Source of the DNA: Hydrogeniiclostridium mannosilyticum | Lineage (GTDB): Bacteria; Bacillota; Clostridia; Oscillospirales; Acutalibacteraceae | DNA: 64,000 bases | Assembly: GCF_003268275.1 (NCBI RefSeq) | Contig: NZ_QLYR01000001.1 | Span: 558,001-622,000 of the forward strand | Direction of reading: 5' to 3' | Shown: positions 10,601 to 18,343 of the stretch, in pieces | Position numbering within the stretch: position 1 is the first letter of the stretch | Layout of the letters: each line of letters begins with the position of its first letter | The notes under the pieces: generated by a model | Databases searched by the model: none | What the model saw: only the letters and a program-made list of their open reading frames with translations | Told to the model about the DNA's origin: nothing | Made by a program: the position numbers and the translations under genes

Positions 10601-12230
10601 CCGTTGAGGACGCCTCACCGGAAAGGATGGCAACCTTTTTCTTCATTTTTGCATCGGAGGGGAGGCTCTCGGCAATGACCGTCATGCCGGAGAGCTCAAG
10701 CGCGTATTCCTCTGCCTCGTTCTGGCCCAGCTTGGTCGCCAGCACACGAACCGCATAGGCATCTACAGGCTGGTCAAAGGTGAATTTCTGTATTTCAGAG
10801 TCCGCCTCGTAGCCGGTATATGCCGCGCCCGGAATATCCTTCCACTCCCCGTCGGCCGCATCCTTATATTGGAATTTGAAGTCCTTCGGAAAGGCGACGG
10901 GAATAATATCGTCGTTAAAGTGCGGGCTTAACGAAATTTTCTGTACCCGGTATTTCTTCGAGTAGGTAAACGCGACAAACTCTTCCTGCGCCGGCGTTTC
11001 ACTGGCGGAAACCTCTGACGAATAGTAATTGGTCAGCTTCGTGTCCACCAGGTTACCAACCGCCGTGTCACTGTCGCGCTCAGAACCCGTCAAAATCGCC
11101 ATGGGGCTGACGCCCTTCTCCTCCTCAACGGGAATGTCCCCGCCGGCGGACCGGGTGCCATAGGCTTTAATTTCCATCAGGTTCGCATACTGGTCCGTAG
11201 AACCCTCCGGGTCCACGGCCGGTACGCCGGTGATTTTGATGCGCAGCTGTTTTGTGGCAACCGGATCAAAACTAAATTTCTGCGGATCCACCGTAGCCTG
11301 ATAATTCTGATAAGCGTCGATTGTCTGCCACTCTTCCTGTTCGTCCAGATACTGGATCTCAAAATCCTTCGGAAAATGGAAGGGCTGCGTAGTACCATCG
11401 GAGGCTGTACCCAGGCGAGGATATAAAACCAGCTCCGACACCGTCTTGGTCGGCTTGCTCAGCGTCAGGGTGATGTAATTGGGGTTGCTCTCGCTGAGCG
11501 GCGGGTTCGGGTTGGGGTAGCTTGCCCAAAACGCTTCTGTCAGGTCGCCGTCATAAAGGACGTCCGCCGTATGGCCCGGCCAATCGTTGCTGCCCGACGC
11601 CTCCGTAATCGTCAGCTGTTCTACCTGCTGCTCCAGCGGTTCTCCATACGCCTCGACCTCGCTCATCTGAAAATAAAAACCGCTGCCGCTGTCATCCTTT
11701 GTATAGGCCGTGGCCATCACTCTTAAATAGGAAATCTCAACCGGATTGTCAAACGTATAGGTCTGAATGATCGGATCCTTATTGGTGATCGGCGTAGTTC
11801 CTTCCTGCGCCAGCATGGGAAGCCCGGTGTATTCCTTTATTACTTCCCAGCTCTTTCCATCATTAGAGCCGTAAAACGTAAGCCCTGTGGGGTAGCAGAG
11901 GTTCCACGCACGCGGCGCGATTTTGACCTCGCTCACCTTGGACTTCTGCTCCAGGCGAAGGTCCACATAAGCGCACTCGCCTTCCTCTGGTTCCCTCTCG
12001 GGCACCGGTGCGGACGACCAGAAATTCGTTCGTTCCGCGACGCCTACCTCGCCGTCAATCAGCCAGTCTGCACTCATTTCCGGCAATGCTGTACTGGATG
12101 CCTCTACTGAAATGAACCTGAGTTTTTCAGCAGCACTGTTTGCAGGCGCCGCAGAAGCCGGCATAACCAGGCATGAAAGCCCCAGCAGTGCGCACAACAA
12201 CAATGAAAGCCCCTTCTTGATTTTTTTCAT
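7668..12230 (-). CDS. Large cell-surface multi-domain glycan-binding/hydrolase protein
   Basis: A 1520-residue exported protein. A signal peptide (positive KK-KK, hydrophobic core, ASA-A near residue 28) is followed by four F5/8 type C (discoidin)-like units (about 37-195, 205-360, 375-530, 535-690), a CBM6-like module (about 695-830), a GH71/GH99/WbsX-like catalytic region (about 895-1240; GMFFWNWNYG, DVIFFDCTNG, FITGWNEWLAG), a CBM9-like domain (about 1242-1430; VDGSFDDW), a Ser/Thr/Pro linker, a membrane helix (about 1490-1512) and an RRRKRA tail. NVQTG before the helix may be a degenerate sortase signal. It probably captures and cuts complex glycans outside the cell for the adjacent operon. 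AGGAGG precedes the ATG by 5 bases. Confidence 0.82.
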   Translation of the reverse strand: MKKIKKGLSLLLCALLGLSCLVMPASAAPANSAAEKLRFISVEASSTALPEMSADWLIDGEVGVAERTNFWSSAPVPEREPEEGECAYVDLRLEQKSKVSEVKIAPRAWNLCYPTGLTFYGSNDGKSWEVIKEYTGLPMLAQEGTTPITNKDPIIQTYTFDNPVEISYLRVMATAYTKDDSGSGFYFQMSEVEAYGEPLEQQVEQLTITEASGSNDWPGHTADVLYDGDLTEAFWASYPNPNPPLSESNPNYITLTLSKPTKTVSELVLYPRLGTASDGTTQPFHFPKDFEIQYLDEQEEWQTIDAYQNYQATVDPQKFSFDPVATKQLRIKITGVPAVDPEGSTDQYANLMEIKAYGTRSAGGDIPVEEEKGVSPMAILTGSERDSDTAVGNLVDTKLTNYYSSEVSASETPAQEEFVAFTYSKKYRVQKISLSPHFNDDIIPVAFPKDFKFQYKDAADGEWKDIPGAAYTGYEADSEIQKFTFDQPVDAYAVRVLATKLGQNEAEEYALELSGMTVIAESLPSDAKMKKKVAILSGEASSTVPHADGSMTADHAVDGNKATFWSSAPWNHEGLEYPVTYTVTLKEQSQIDRIVLTQRSEGGVLVHFPKAFTLSYSKDGENWTDVASREGYKAVGEEQIFDLPQTITAKYLRLSVDEFGGTYCQIAEFTPYADLSTDGGEEKDFGEKYYFNNEADDSAYNEGVSNKPYGDRTVKVGSEGSMVIFGNVDFGDGDGRALSVKANYAGYHRNYGLLETAGVNALYDWGCWEDASLKIYLDNLESDPVAKFYIDYGDNRVDAVYKEMIAALSGEITGKHDVIVQFSDDASTFEWIQLTTEQAGPNEIEQRKAEYEKNIPDMSKIKDLQSDTWAGTDILGRVLSTNEGTESTVNEEKTVGMFFWNWNYGDNFMDGQDSPLYDVSKFQAGEGELGPIHSAQHWGESVYGHYSALDPWVIRRQGELLSDAGVDVIFFDCTNGTLTWRSAYLKLMETWNQLLQEGADMPKVSFVLPFSMGSDNVKSLENLYEQLYEPGLYKDCWYYLDGKPLVLNGVVSTTPEHLKDFFSSKPVIATYNNAAPAEGTDSLTWLELYPQNKYVDSQGRSYMSVGVSMNWNGDSMQIAPMNGDHIIGRSTTRNEDGTWNYGPKEATEVSLEGRNFQQQFDRAIEEDADFVFITGWNEWLAGRFEEWGGVKDAIVDQYDAEHSRDIEPSKGILKDAYYMQLVENIRRFKGQDPIPQEDTSRTVKVDGSFDDWAGAMEYLTYENDVEDRDCVGRGSNSYVNTSGRNDITRAKTAVDGKNVYFYVETASDITGLNEQSFMQLYINADRDGSTGWEGYDYILNRVSPTADTMTLERHTGEGYGWEKCAEVSYKISGNQMEIAVPKSVLGVENSRVNLEFKWMDNVISNDNPDIMDVYTEGDAAPGSRFNYVFKTTEDIAYPTVPDEGEGSGSSNESDKPESTPSTPQTPENGSSTGTDGTTSEESGNVQTGSMSTISIIVAEVALAVISGVTLLMICRRRKRA

Positions 12231-12389
12231 TGAATCCTCCTCATCAAATAAGATGTTTGAACAGCCCCGCGAGCTGTTCGGGCATTATTCCATAAACGGC
12301 GCCAAAACAGAGCGCCGTACCATGGCAATGAGCGATGACCGAGGCTATCCGTTTTCGTTCCTGGCCGTGAAGCCATATAGAAACACAGT

Positions 12390-12420
12390 GGCAATATATT
12401 GCCGGTACCGGGTATGGCAA
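12390..12420 (-). promoter_or_regulatory. Promoter of the surface protein gene with two overlapping palindromes
   Basis: Minus strand: -35 TTGCCA (12415-12420), 16-base spacer, -10 TATATT (12393-12398). A perfect 14-base palindrome GGCAATATATTGCC (12390-12403) covers the -10, and CCGGTACCGG (12402-12411) fills the spacer; both suit a dimeric repressor. The ~155-base leader also contains a GAACAGC hairpin. Confidence 0.5.
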
Positions 12421-12716
12421 ATACTGCTTTACTCTTTTTATAGATTAAGAACAATGGCGAAGCTGCCGGAAGCTCACATTTTTTGAAAGAATTTTTCCAT
12501 TTTTATAGATAAATGATTATTAATTCCAGTTATAGTATAAATCTGATTGCGATGTTTTGCAATATCCCGTTCTTCATTTGTATATTATTATAATTATATT
12601 AAAAAAATTTATATATTATAAATAAATTCTAAATCGGAATTTTCAAAAAACGGCTGGCTAACGGTAACTGCTTCATAAGCCGCAGCCTAGCGCGGACCCA
12701 TTGCAGCATTTTCGCA

Positions 12717-12794
12717 ATCTTTATCTCATCTTAATGAAAAAGCGCTAATCTTAATGCCGTTCCCTATTGCCTTTTCAGAGTAAGCTTCTATAAT
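12717..12794 (+). promoter_or_regulatory. Promoter with direct repeats upstream of the small gene and dapA
   Basis: The -35 TTGCCT (12767-12772), 16-base spacer and -10 TATAAT (12789-12794) form a fair sigma-A promoter. Upstream are ATCTTTA (12717), ATCTTAATG (12728) and ATCTTAATG (12748), about 11 and 20 bases apart. Such same-face direct repeats are typical of OmpR-type response regulators, so I read this as an activator or regulator site. Confidence 0.5.
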
Positions 12795-12948
12795 GGTAGC
12801 AATCCCGTATTATGAAAGGCAAAAACAACACCCGGCCAATAAGGGCGGCGCTAAAGGCCGGTGTTCCATCTTTTCCTAATGCCTTTGGGGTAATACGCAT
12901 CCCATCGACAAAATGAATTACAGGTATAGCAAAGGAGTTTGAAACCTA

Positions 12949-13335
12949 ATGAAAATTCAGGAATTCGGCGACCGAGAAAATCCTACGGTTTTACTAATCG
13001 AGGACGGCCATGCCCCGATTCAGGCACTGGAGAAAATATTCTGCGATTATTTTCTCATTGTTGCTGCGTACGAGGAGGACGCTGAAGAAGAATGCGCACA
13101 AGCGCTGATGCGGTATGTTGCTGAGCACTGTGAGAACCATATCTCCATCCTCTGCAGCACCGCCGGCGGTTGGCGACTCGCCCGCCGCCTGATGGAAAAC
13201 CACATTCCCTGTGAAAAAAGCTTTATTGAAGCTGAATTTGAACAGCCCGGCCTGATGATTTTACCCATGCTGGAGACCACCGCTGCCACTTTGCCGCAAA
13301 AACAAACTGCAAAAAGAAGGAGGATGGAAGCATGA
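12949..13335 (+). CDS. Small protein coupled to dapA, resembling a degenerate alpha/beta-hydrolase
   Basis: 128 residues. The start MKIQEFGDRENPTVLLIEDG resembles the first strand and oxyanion region of alpha/beta-hydrolases, and ILCSTAGGWRLARRL occupies the place of a nucleophile elbow but lacks the usual G-x-S-x-G. No acid or histidine of a triad is evident, and the length is only half the usual domain. AAAGGAG lies 10 bases before ATG, and its TGA overlaps the dapA ATG (ATGA), so it is certainly translated with dapA. The function is unknown; a non-catalytic or regulatory role is possible. Confidence 0.7.
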   Translation: MKIQEFGDRENPTVLLIEDGHAPIQALEKIFCDYFLIVAAYEEDAEEECAQALMRYVAEHCENHISILCSTAGGWRLARRLMENHIPCEKSFIEAEFEQPGLMILPMLETTAATLPQKQTAKRRRMEA

Positions 13336-14297
13336 AGCCTGTACTTTTTAATGGCTGTGGTACAGCCATTATTACGCCTATGAAAGATGACCTCTCCATT
13401 CATTACGAACTTTTCGGGGAGCTGCTGGACCAACAGCTTCAGCAGGGCAGCGATGCCATTGTTGTGGCCGGCACCACCGGGGAAAGCGCCACCCTGACGG
13501 ATGAAGAGCACATTGAACTCATCCGTTATGCTGTTAAGCGTGTCCATGGCCGAATTCCCGTTATAGCAGGAGCCGGCAGTAACAACACGGCCCATGCCGT
13601 CCATCTATCCAAGGAAGCGGAAAGGGCCGGGGCGGACGCCTTGCTGCATGTGACGCCCTATTATAACAAAGCCTCGCAACGCGGTTTGCTCTTGCACTTT
13701 GAGGCCTGTGCAGCAGCGTCAAAGCTCCCCATTATCCTCTACAATGTGCCCTCACGCACCGGCGTCAACATCAGTGTGGAAACCTACAAACAGCTCAGCA
13801 GGATAGATAATATTATCGCCGTAAAAGAAGCAAGCGGCAATTTTTCTCAAATGGCTAAGATTGCTTCTGTCTGTGGTGATGACCTCTATTTATATTCAGG
13901 TAACGACGACCAGGTTACTTCTGCACTTGCACTCGGCGCTAAAGGCGTTATTTCTGTACTCTCCAATCTCGTTCCAAAGGAAACCCATCAGCTATGTCAG
14001 GCCTTTTTTGATGGAGACCCGTCTAAAAGCGACGGCCTGCAGCTTCATTATCTGGAGCTTATCGAGGCCCTATTCAGCGACATCAACCCCATTCCGGTCA
14101 AGCAAGCGCTTTGCTATATGGGGTATAACGTGGGCTCCTGCCGGCTTCCCCTCTGTGATATGGAGGCTGCCGCCGCCGAGCATCTCCATGCGGTACTGGT
14201 AAAGTATGGGCTTTGCACGTCAGACCTGCCATACCGTCCCGGTTCTGTAACAATTCACCGTCCCAAAAACACCTTACTCTGGCGTAAAAACCGCTAA
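13332..14297 (+). CDS. dapA: 4-hydroxy-tetrahydrodipicolinate synthase
   Basis: Class I (Schiff-base) aldolase that condenses pyruvate with aspartate semialdehyde, the first committed step to diaminopimelate and lysine. Motifs seen: VVAGTTGESATLT, the tyrosine segment LYNVPSRTG, and the catalytic lysine in IAVKEASGN. It has 321 residues against the usual 290-300, the excess being a basic C-terminal tail (about 25 residues) of unknown role. Because sequence relatives include sialate and KDG aldolases, the biosynthetic role is very likely but not proved. Translation is coupled to the small upstream gene by a 4-base overlap. Confidence 0.92.
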   Translation: MKPVLFNGCGTAIITPMKDDLSIHYELFGELLDQQLQQGSDAIVVAGTTGESATLTDEEHIELIRYAVKRVHGRIPVIAGAGSNNTAHAVHLSKEAERAGADALLHVTPYYNKASQRGLLLHFEACAAASKLPIILYNVPSRTGVNISVETYKQLSRIDNIIAVKEASGNFSQMAKIASVCGDDLYLYSGNDDQVTSALALGAKGVISVLSNLVPKETHQLCQAFFDGDPSKSDGLQLHYLELIEALFSDINPIPVKQALCYMGYNVGSCRLPLCDMEAAAAEHLHAVLVKYGLCTSDLPYRPGSVTIHRPKNTLLWRKNR

Positions 14298-14298
14298 C

Positions 14299-14338
14299 AA
14301 AAAACAGGTAAGAGCACAAAGGCCCTTACCTGTTTTTT
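14299..14338. terminator. Bidirectional terminator between dapA and the MATE gene
   Basis: A 14-base-pair perfect stem (14299-14312 with 14325-14338) flanked by A6 and T6 tracts serves both convergent genes. Confidence 0.9.
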
Positions 14339-14350
14339 ATTCAATCATTT

Positions 14351-15715
14351 TCACTCCGGCAACGGCTGTCCGTTCCCCTCCATGCAGCTTCTTTTTATAT
14401 TCCCCAGCACCCAAACGCTTGCCGGAATCAGAAAAGCCGACGCCATTAGCCAGGCGAACGGACCGGCGAGGCACGCAGCTGTAAAGCCAAAAAGCGGCAC
14501 CGCCACCAGCCCCGCAAGGCTGCGGGCCGCCATCTCACAAACCCCGGCAAAGACCGCCACTTTACTGTAGCCAATGCCCTGAAGCAGAAACCGCAGGATG
14601 TTGACAAACGGCACCATCCAGTAAAAGGCCCCTGTAATTAGTAAATACCGGTAGGCATAGTCAATAATCTGCGCCTCGGCGGTCTCTACGAACATTGAGG
14701 CCAGCGGGCGTCCAAAAAGCAAAACCACAATAAAGGCGGCTATGCCGTAGATTATTCCCATTACAATGGCCGAGCGCAGTCCTGGCCCCAACCGGCGTAT
14801 TTTGCCTGCTCCAATATTCTGCCCTCCATAAGTGGACATCGCCACCCCCATTGCTTCGTAGGCCGTTGTAAAAAGCATCGATATTTTCGATCCAGCCGTA
14901 ACCGCCGCCACTGCCACAGAGCCCAGTGCGTTGACCGAGCTTTGCAGCAGAATGCTGCCGATAGCCGTAATCGAGGTTTGCAGGCCCATGGGAATCCCCA
15001 TGCCAGCCAAGCGCCCAAGATAAGCGGGGCGCGGCCTCAGATCCTCCCTTTTAATATGGAGAAGCTCAAATCTTTTGCCAATAAAAACAAAGCAGGCTGC
15101 TCCCGCAATAAATTGAGATGCCACCGTCGCAATTGCCGCACCGGATACGCCGAGCGGTAAGACAACCACTAAAAGTAAATCCAGCCCAATATTGAGCACT
15201 GCTGCCAAAACCAGAAAAAATACCGGTGTTTTGCTGTCGCCCAGTGCCCGCAGCAGACTGGCCAGGATATTATAGAAAAAGGTCGCCGGAATCCCCGCAA
15301 AAATAATCACGATATACCGGTAAGCATCGTCAATAATATCCGGCGGCGTGCTCATTGCCAGCAGCATGGGCCTGCAAAGCGCCACGGTCAAAGCCACCAG
15401 CAGCACCGAAAAGCCCACCGCAAGCCAAACGATATTGCCGACAAAACGGCGCAATTCGTCCGTTTCCTTCGCGCCGAAGCGCTGTGCCACCGGAATGGCA
15501 AAGCCTGCGCATAGACCCAGACAGAAGCCGATGATCAAAAAATTCAGCGAACTTGTGGAACCCACTGCTGCCAGCGGGTTCTTGCCCAGATAGCGCCCCA
15601 CTATCACAGCGTCAACCATTGAATAAAACTGCTGAAACAGGTTGCCCAACATTAGGGGCAGCGCAAACCGGACGATTAGCTTAGCCGGGGAGCCGGCCGT
15701 CATATCCTTTACCAT
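14351..15715 (-). CDS. MATE family efflux transporter (first copy)
   Basis: A 454-residue, twelve-helix integral membrane antiporter of the multidrug and toxic compound extrusion family (DinF/NorM-like fold). Typical features are the start DMTAGSPAKLIVRFALPLMLGNLFQQFYSMVDAVIVGRYLG, followed in both halves by helices rich in Gly/Ala, and the repeat of this motif after residue 225. It exports cationic compounds using a Na+ or H+ gradient. A nested RNA hairpin lies in its leader (15763-15818), which may make expression ligand-dependent. The substrate cannot be told from sequence. Confidence 0.88.
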   Translation of the reverse strand: MVKDMTAGSPAKLIVRFALPLMLGNLFQQFYSMVDAVIVGRYLGKNPLAAVGSTSSLNFLIIGFCLGLCAGFAIPVAQRFGAKETDELRRFVGNIVWLAVGFSVLLVALTVALCRPMLLAMSTPPDIIDDAYRYIVIIFAGIPATFFYNILASLLRALGDSKTPVFFLVLAAVLNIGLDLLLVVVLPLGVSGAAIATVASQFIAGAACFVFIGKRFELLHIKREDLRPRPAYLGRLAGMGIPMGLQTSITAIGSILLQSSVNALGSVAVAAVTAGSKISMLFTTAYEAMGVAMSTYGGQNIGAGKIRRLGPGLRSAIVMGIIYGIAAFIVVLLFGRPLASMFVETAEAQIIDYAYRYLLITGAFYWMVPFVNILRFLLQGIGYSKVAVFAGVCEMAARSLAGLVAVPLFGFTAACLAGPFAWLMASAFLIPASVWVLGNIKRSCMEGNGQPLPE

Positions 15716-15762
15716 AGCCTACCTTCTCAATATCTGCCATCAAATTTCTTAAAAGTAATCTG

Positions 15763-15818
15763 CCCAAACAACGCCCTGGCGGCCCTCCAAGGAGGGCCCC
15801 CGGGCGCTCACCTTTGGG
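15763..15818 (-). promoter_or_regulatory. Nested hairpin in the MATE leader (possible riboswitch-like element)
   Basis: Minus strand RNA: outer stem CCCAAA/TTTGGG (15813-15818 with 15763-15768), middle stem CGCCC/GGGCG (15802-15806 with 15772-15776), and inner 8-pair stem GGCCCTCC/GGAGGGCC (15781-15798), separated by small asymmetric internal loops. No T-run follows, so it is not an ordinary terminator. About 50 bases separate it from the MATE start, where GAGAAGG is the ribosome binding site. Confidence 0.45.
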
Positions 15819-15873
15819 ATGATAATGGTTCTTTACAGGAACTCTGCCAGCCCCTAATTTTATCTTCACAAAA

Positions 15874-15912
15874 AGAAAGGGCCTGAAGGCGCCTGGCCCT
15901 CTTCCCTTTCTT
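15874..15912 (-). terminator. Terminator of the MoxR-DUF58-DUF4129 operon
   Basis: Minus strand: AGGGCC/GGCCCT hairpin around 15878-15900 followed by TTCTTTTT. An outer pairing AAGAAAGGG/CCCTTTCTT (15874-15912) can also form. It lies about 85 bases past the operon's last stop. Confidence 0.7.
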
Positions 15913-15995
15913 CAAACTATTTTATTATATAACGAAAATCGCTTTTATTCAACTGTAAATCCGCATATGGCCTTTTTATGCAACGGCTTCTATTC

Positions 15996-17228
15996 TTATA
16001 ACCTTTCGGCCATGGAACGCATTTTCTCCGCCTCTTCTTCCGACACCTCTGCGCTGTAGCGCGCCTTTTCATATAACCGCCGGAATCCTTCGCGCTCCGG
16101 AATATCAGCCAGCCGGGCCTGCTCGACCTGCTCGGACGGCGTCAGCGCGGGCGAGAGCTTCTGCTTCGCCGGCAGCCTCGCATGGAGCTTTTTTCGATAA
16201 ACCCGTCTTATACGTGCTGCGGGGTCGCGGCCCGCTGCCTTTGGCGCCCGCATATTTTCGCGTTCCGCCGCATCTTTTTTCATAAACGGCAAAACGAACT
16301 CCCTCTGCTCTGTACGGCCCTCGGGAATCTCATAAAAATGTTTATAAAAACGGTAAATAATATAAGCGATTACCGCGATAATTATTGCAACCAACGCCAC
16401 CACGGCAAGCGCCAGAAAAATTTGTTGCAGCAGCACCGCTAGCCAGCTCGCCTCTACATTTTCCCCCATCAAGGCTGATCCCTGTGAAAAATGATTTTCC
16501 GGTGGGGGGATTTCGACAGGCTGCTGCTCCCCAAACGAAAAAAAGGAAAACAACCAGCGCAAAAAACGTTTCAGGGCCCCGCCCAGTCCTGCCAGAAAAC
16601 CACCTGCCGGAATTAGGGAAAATAAAAGCATAATACCAGCCGTTAGCAATAAATAAAGGGCCGTCATTCCACCGCCTACCGCACGAATCTGCTTTTGCGG
16701 TAAATAGGCTTTCTCAGCCATATCCGAAATTAGGCCATCTGTCGCACTCAAAGAATCATAGAGAAATTTTAACAATACATAGGCGAATACTCCGTAAAAC
16801 AGCGACCGTGCGGTCGTTTCCTCCAATGCGCTGAGAAAAATAAAAACTCCAGCCATCAGGCCCAGCTTAATCCAGCCGGGTTCCAGGCAGTTTTCCAGGC
16901 CCGGAGCCAGCCGCAGCAACAGCATAGCCAGGCAGGCAATGCCGCTCCAAAATGCGGCCATCCATCCCCCCAGGAATAAAGCCGCCACTATGGAACAAAC
17001 AGCCGCACCGCACCAGCCCGCTACAAACTGCCAGAATTTTTTGCCGGCCGCCCAGGCCAGACGGCACAAAAGGGCTGGCAAAAGCAGCAGGCAAAAGGAC
17101 AAAAACAGGTTTTTCCCCGTTTGTTTAAACAACGCGAGCTGTAAAAGCTGAACGGCATAGAGCAGAAGAGCCCACCCCGCTGCCTCTATTAGCACCCGCA
17201 AGCCTGCAAAGCTCATTTGCTTTTTCAT
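15996..17228 (-). CDS. Membrane protein with C-terminal DUF4129-like region
   Basis: 410 residues. The first ~240 residues form about seven hydrophobic helices. A periplasm-facing segment (about 245-270, PVEIPPPENHF) is followed by another strong helix (about 285-310) and a cytoplasmic basic tail ending in GFRRLYEKARYSAEVSEEEAEK, the pattern of DUF4129 domains. In related operons this gene carries a transglutaminase domain between the helix blocks; here no Cys-His-Asp region is present. It overlaps the DUF58 gene by 4 bases (ATGA). Probably a membrane partner of the MoxR system; function not established. Confidence 0.75.
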   Translation of the reverse strand: MKKQMSFAGLRVLIEAAGWALLLYAVQLLQLALFKQTGKNLFLSFCLLLLPALLCRLAWAAGKKFWQFVAGWCGAAVCSIVAALFLGGWMAAFWSGIACLAMLLLRLAPGLENCLEPGWIKLGLMAGVFIFLSALEETTARSLFYGVFAYVLLKFLYDSLSATDGLISDMAEKAYLPQKQIRAVGGGMTALYLLLTAGIMLLFSLIPAGGFLAGLGGALKRFLRWLFSFFSFGEQQPVEIPPPENHFSQGSALMGENVEASWLAVLLQQIFLALAVVALVAIIIAVIAYIIYRFYKHFYEIPEGRTEQREFVLPFMKKDAAERENMRAPKAAGRDPAARIRRVYRKKLHARLPAKQKLSPALTPSEQVEQARLADIPEREGFRRLYEKARYSAEVSEEEAEKMRSMAERL

Positions 17229-18343
17229 ATGCGGGCCTCCACTTCAAAATAATATTGCTTCACACCGGGCAGCTCAAGCCGCCGCTGCATCTCCGGGTGC
17301 AGTGGCACAATCCACTGAGGCGTTCCGCCGCCGGTTCCACATTGCCGGGCCGCCGCCTGTAATTGCTTATTCTGGCTTGTGGAAATCAAAACCCAAAAAT
17401 CACTGCGTTCAAATTGAAAATTTCTCATCATCCTTGCGAAATCCTGCTGGCCCTTTCCCAATTCTATACGTGCCAGCAGGCGCTTACAGTGCAGCGCATG
17501 AGCGCTGCCGGTGCCAAACATGCTTTGAACCGGGTTCTCACTCTCCGCATCCCGTGCATTGGAGAGGAAGCGCACCGGAACTCCGCGTGCACAAAACCAT
17601 TCCGTCAGACTTCTGACAATACGGATGCTCTCTTCCTGCAGCGCACGGTAGACATGGGTTCCCTCTGTTTCCAGGTTTAAAAGCAGCGTCACGCGCTGCT
17701 GGCTGGTGTCCTGATATTGGTTAACCTTCAATTCTCCTGTTTTTGCCGTCGCGGCCCAGTTGATCCTTTTCATGCCGTCTGCCGGTACATAATCCCGTAT
17801 ACCACGAAACTCAAACGGATCCTCATATAAAAACCGCCGTGTCAGGCACTGCCCCATCATTTGGTTAAAGGGAATTTCCAGCCCCTTTAAGGCGCTTCGC
17901 TGCGGGTAAACATAAAGCTCCGCTCTACAGCTCCGCCCCTCTGATAAAAGCTGCGGGTGCAGCAGGTTTGCGGGAACCAGGTCTATTTTTGAAATGGTAT
18001 AATACCCTCTTCTCTTGCAGGCGACCTCCATTTTCCGGGTAATTCTTTGATAAGGCAGCATGCAGAAAACATCGCTGCGGTAGGAAAGGTCTGTCGTGCT
18101 TGTATTTTTACTGTCCAAAAAACAAAGCTCCCGGTTCACCCGGAACTTAATTTCTAACGCAGGTAACGGAAGGATTTTCCTGTTTGTCACAACCTCTGTC
18201 AAACGGCACTGTTCCCCCTCCGTCACCGCCTGCTGGTCAAACGAAACCTGTACCCGCAGCCCGCGGTTCCACACACGCTTCCAGATCAGGCGCTGAAAAA
18301 ACAGGACGATGAGCGCCGCCGCAATTACTAATAGAACGCTCAC
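17225..18343 (-). CDS. DUF58 (von Willebrand A-like) membrane-anchored protein
   Basis: 372 residues: a signal-anchor helix at the N-terminus (VSVLLVIAAALIVLFF), a beta-rich domain (QQAVTEGEQCRLTEVVTNR), and the DUF58 core with DPFEFRGIRDYVPADGMKRINWAATAKTGEL, followed by a vWA-like fold (VTLLLNLET). The frame extends to a TTG at 18358, but GTG at 18343 overlaps the MoxR stop as GTGA, the same 4-base coupling seen at its other end, so I prefer it. DUF58 proteins are regular partners of MoxR ATPases and are thought to receive their chaperone-like action. Confidence 0.85.
   Translation of the reverse strand: MSVLLVIAAALIVLFFQRLIWKRVWNRGLRVQVSFDQQAVTEGEQCRLTEVVTNRKILPLPALEIKFRVNRELCFLDSKNTSTTDLSYRSDVFCMLPYQRITRKMEVACKRRGYYTISKIDLVPANLLHPQLLSEGRSCRAELYVYPQRSALKGLEIPFNQMMGQCLTRRFLYEDPFEFRGIRDYVPADGMKRINWAATAKTGELKVNQYQDTSQQRVTLLLNLETEGTHVYRALQEESIRIVRSLTEWFCARGVPVRFLSNARDAESENPVQSMFGTGSAHALHCKRLLARIELGKGQQDFARMMRNFQFERSDFWVLISTSQNKQLQAAARQCGTGGGTPQWIVPLHPEMQRRLELPGVKQYYFEVEARI

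Larger units (their letters stand above)
12231..12948. other. 718-base divergent intergenic region
   Basis: It holds the surface gene leader and promoter (12231-12420), an AT-rich stretch with no gene that I can support (12430-12650), ATCTT-type direct repeats and the dapA-operon promoter (12717-12794), and a ~150-base leader before 12949 with a hairpin (AACACC..GGCC pairing with GGCCGGTGTT, about 12828-12866). No riboswitch that I recognise, including the lysine class, is present. Confidence 0.6.

Noticed and set aside
12231-12948. Lysine riboswitch or tRNA gene before dapA
   Set aside because: No conserved core, no cloverleaf or T-loop was found.
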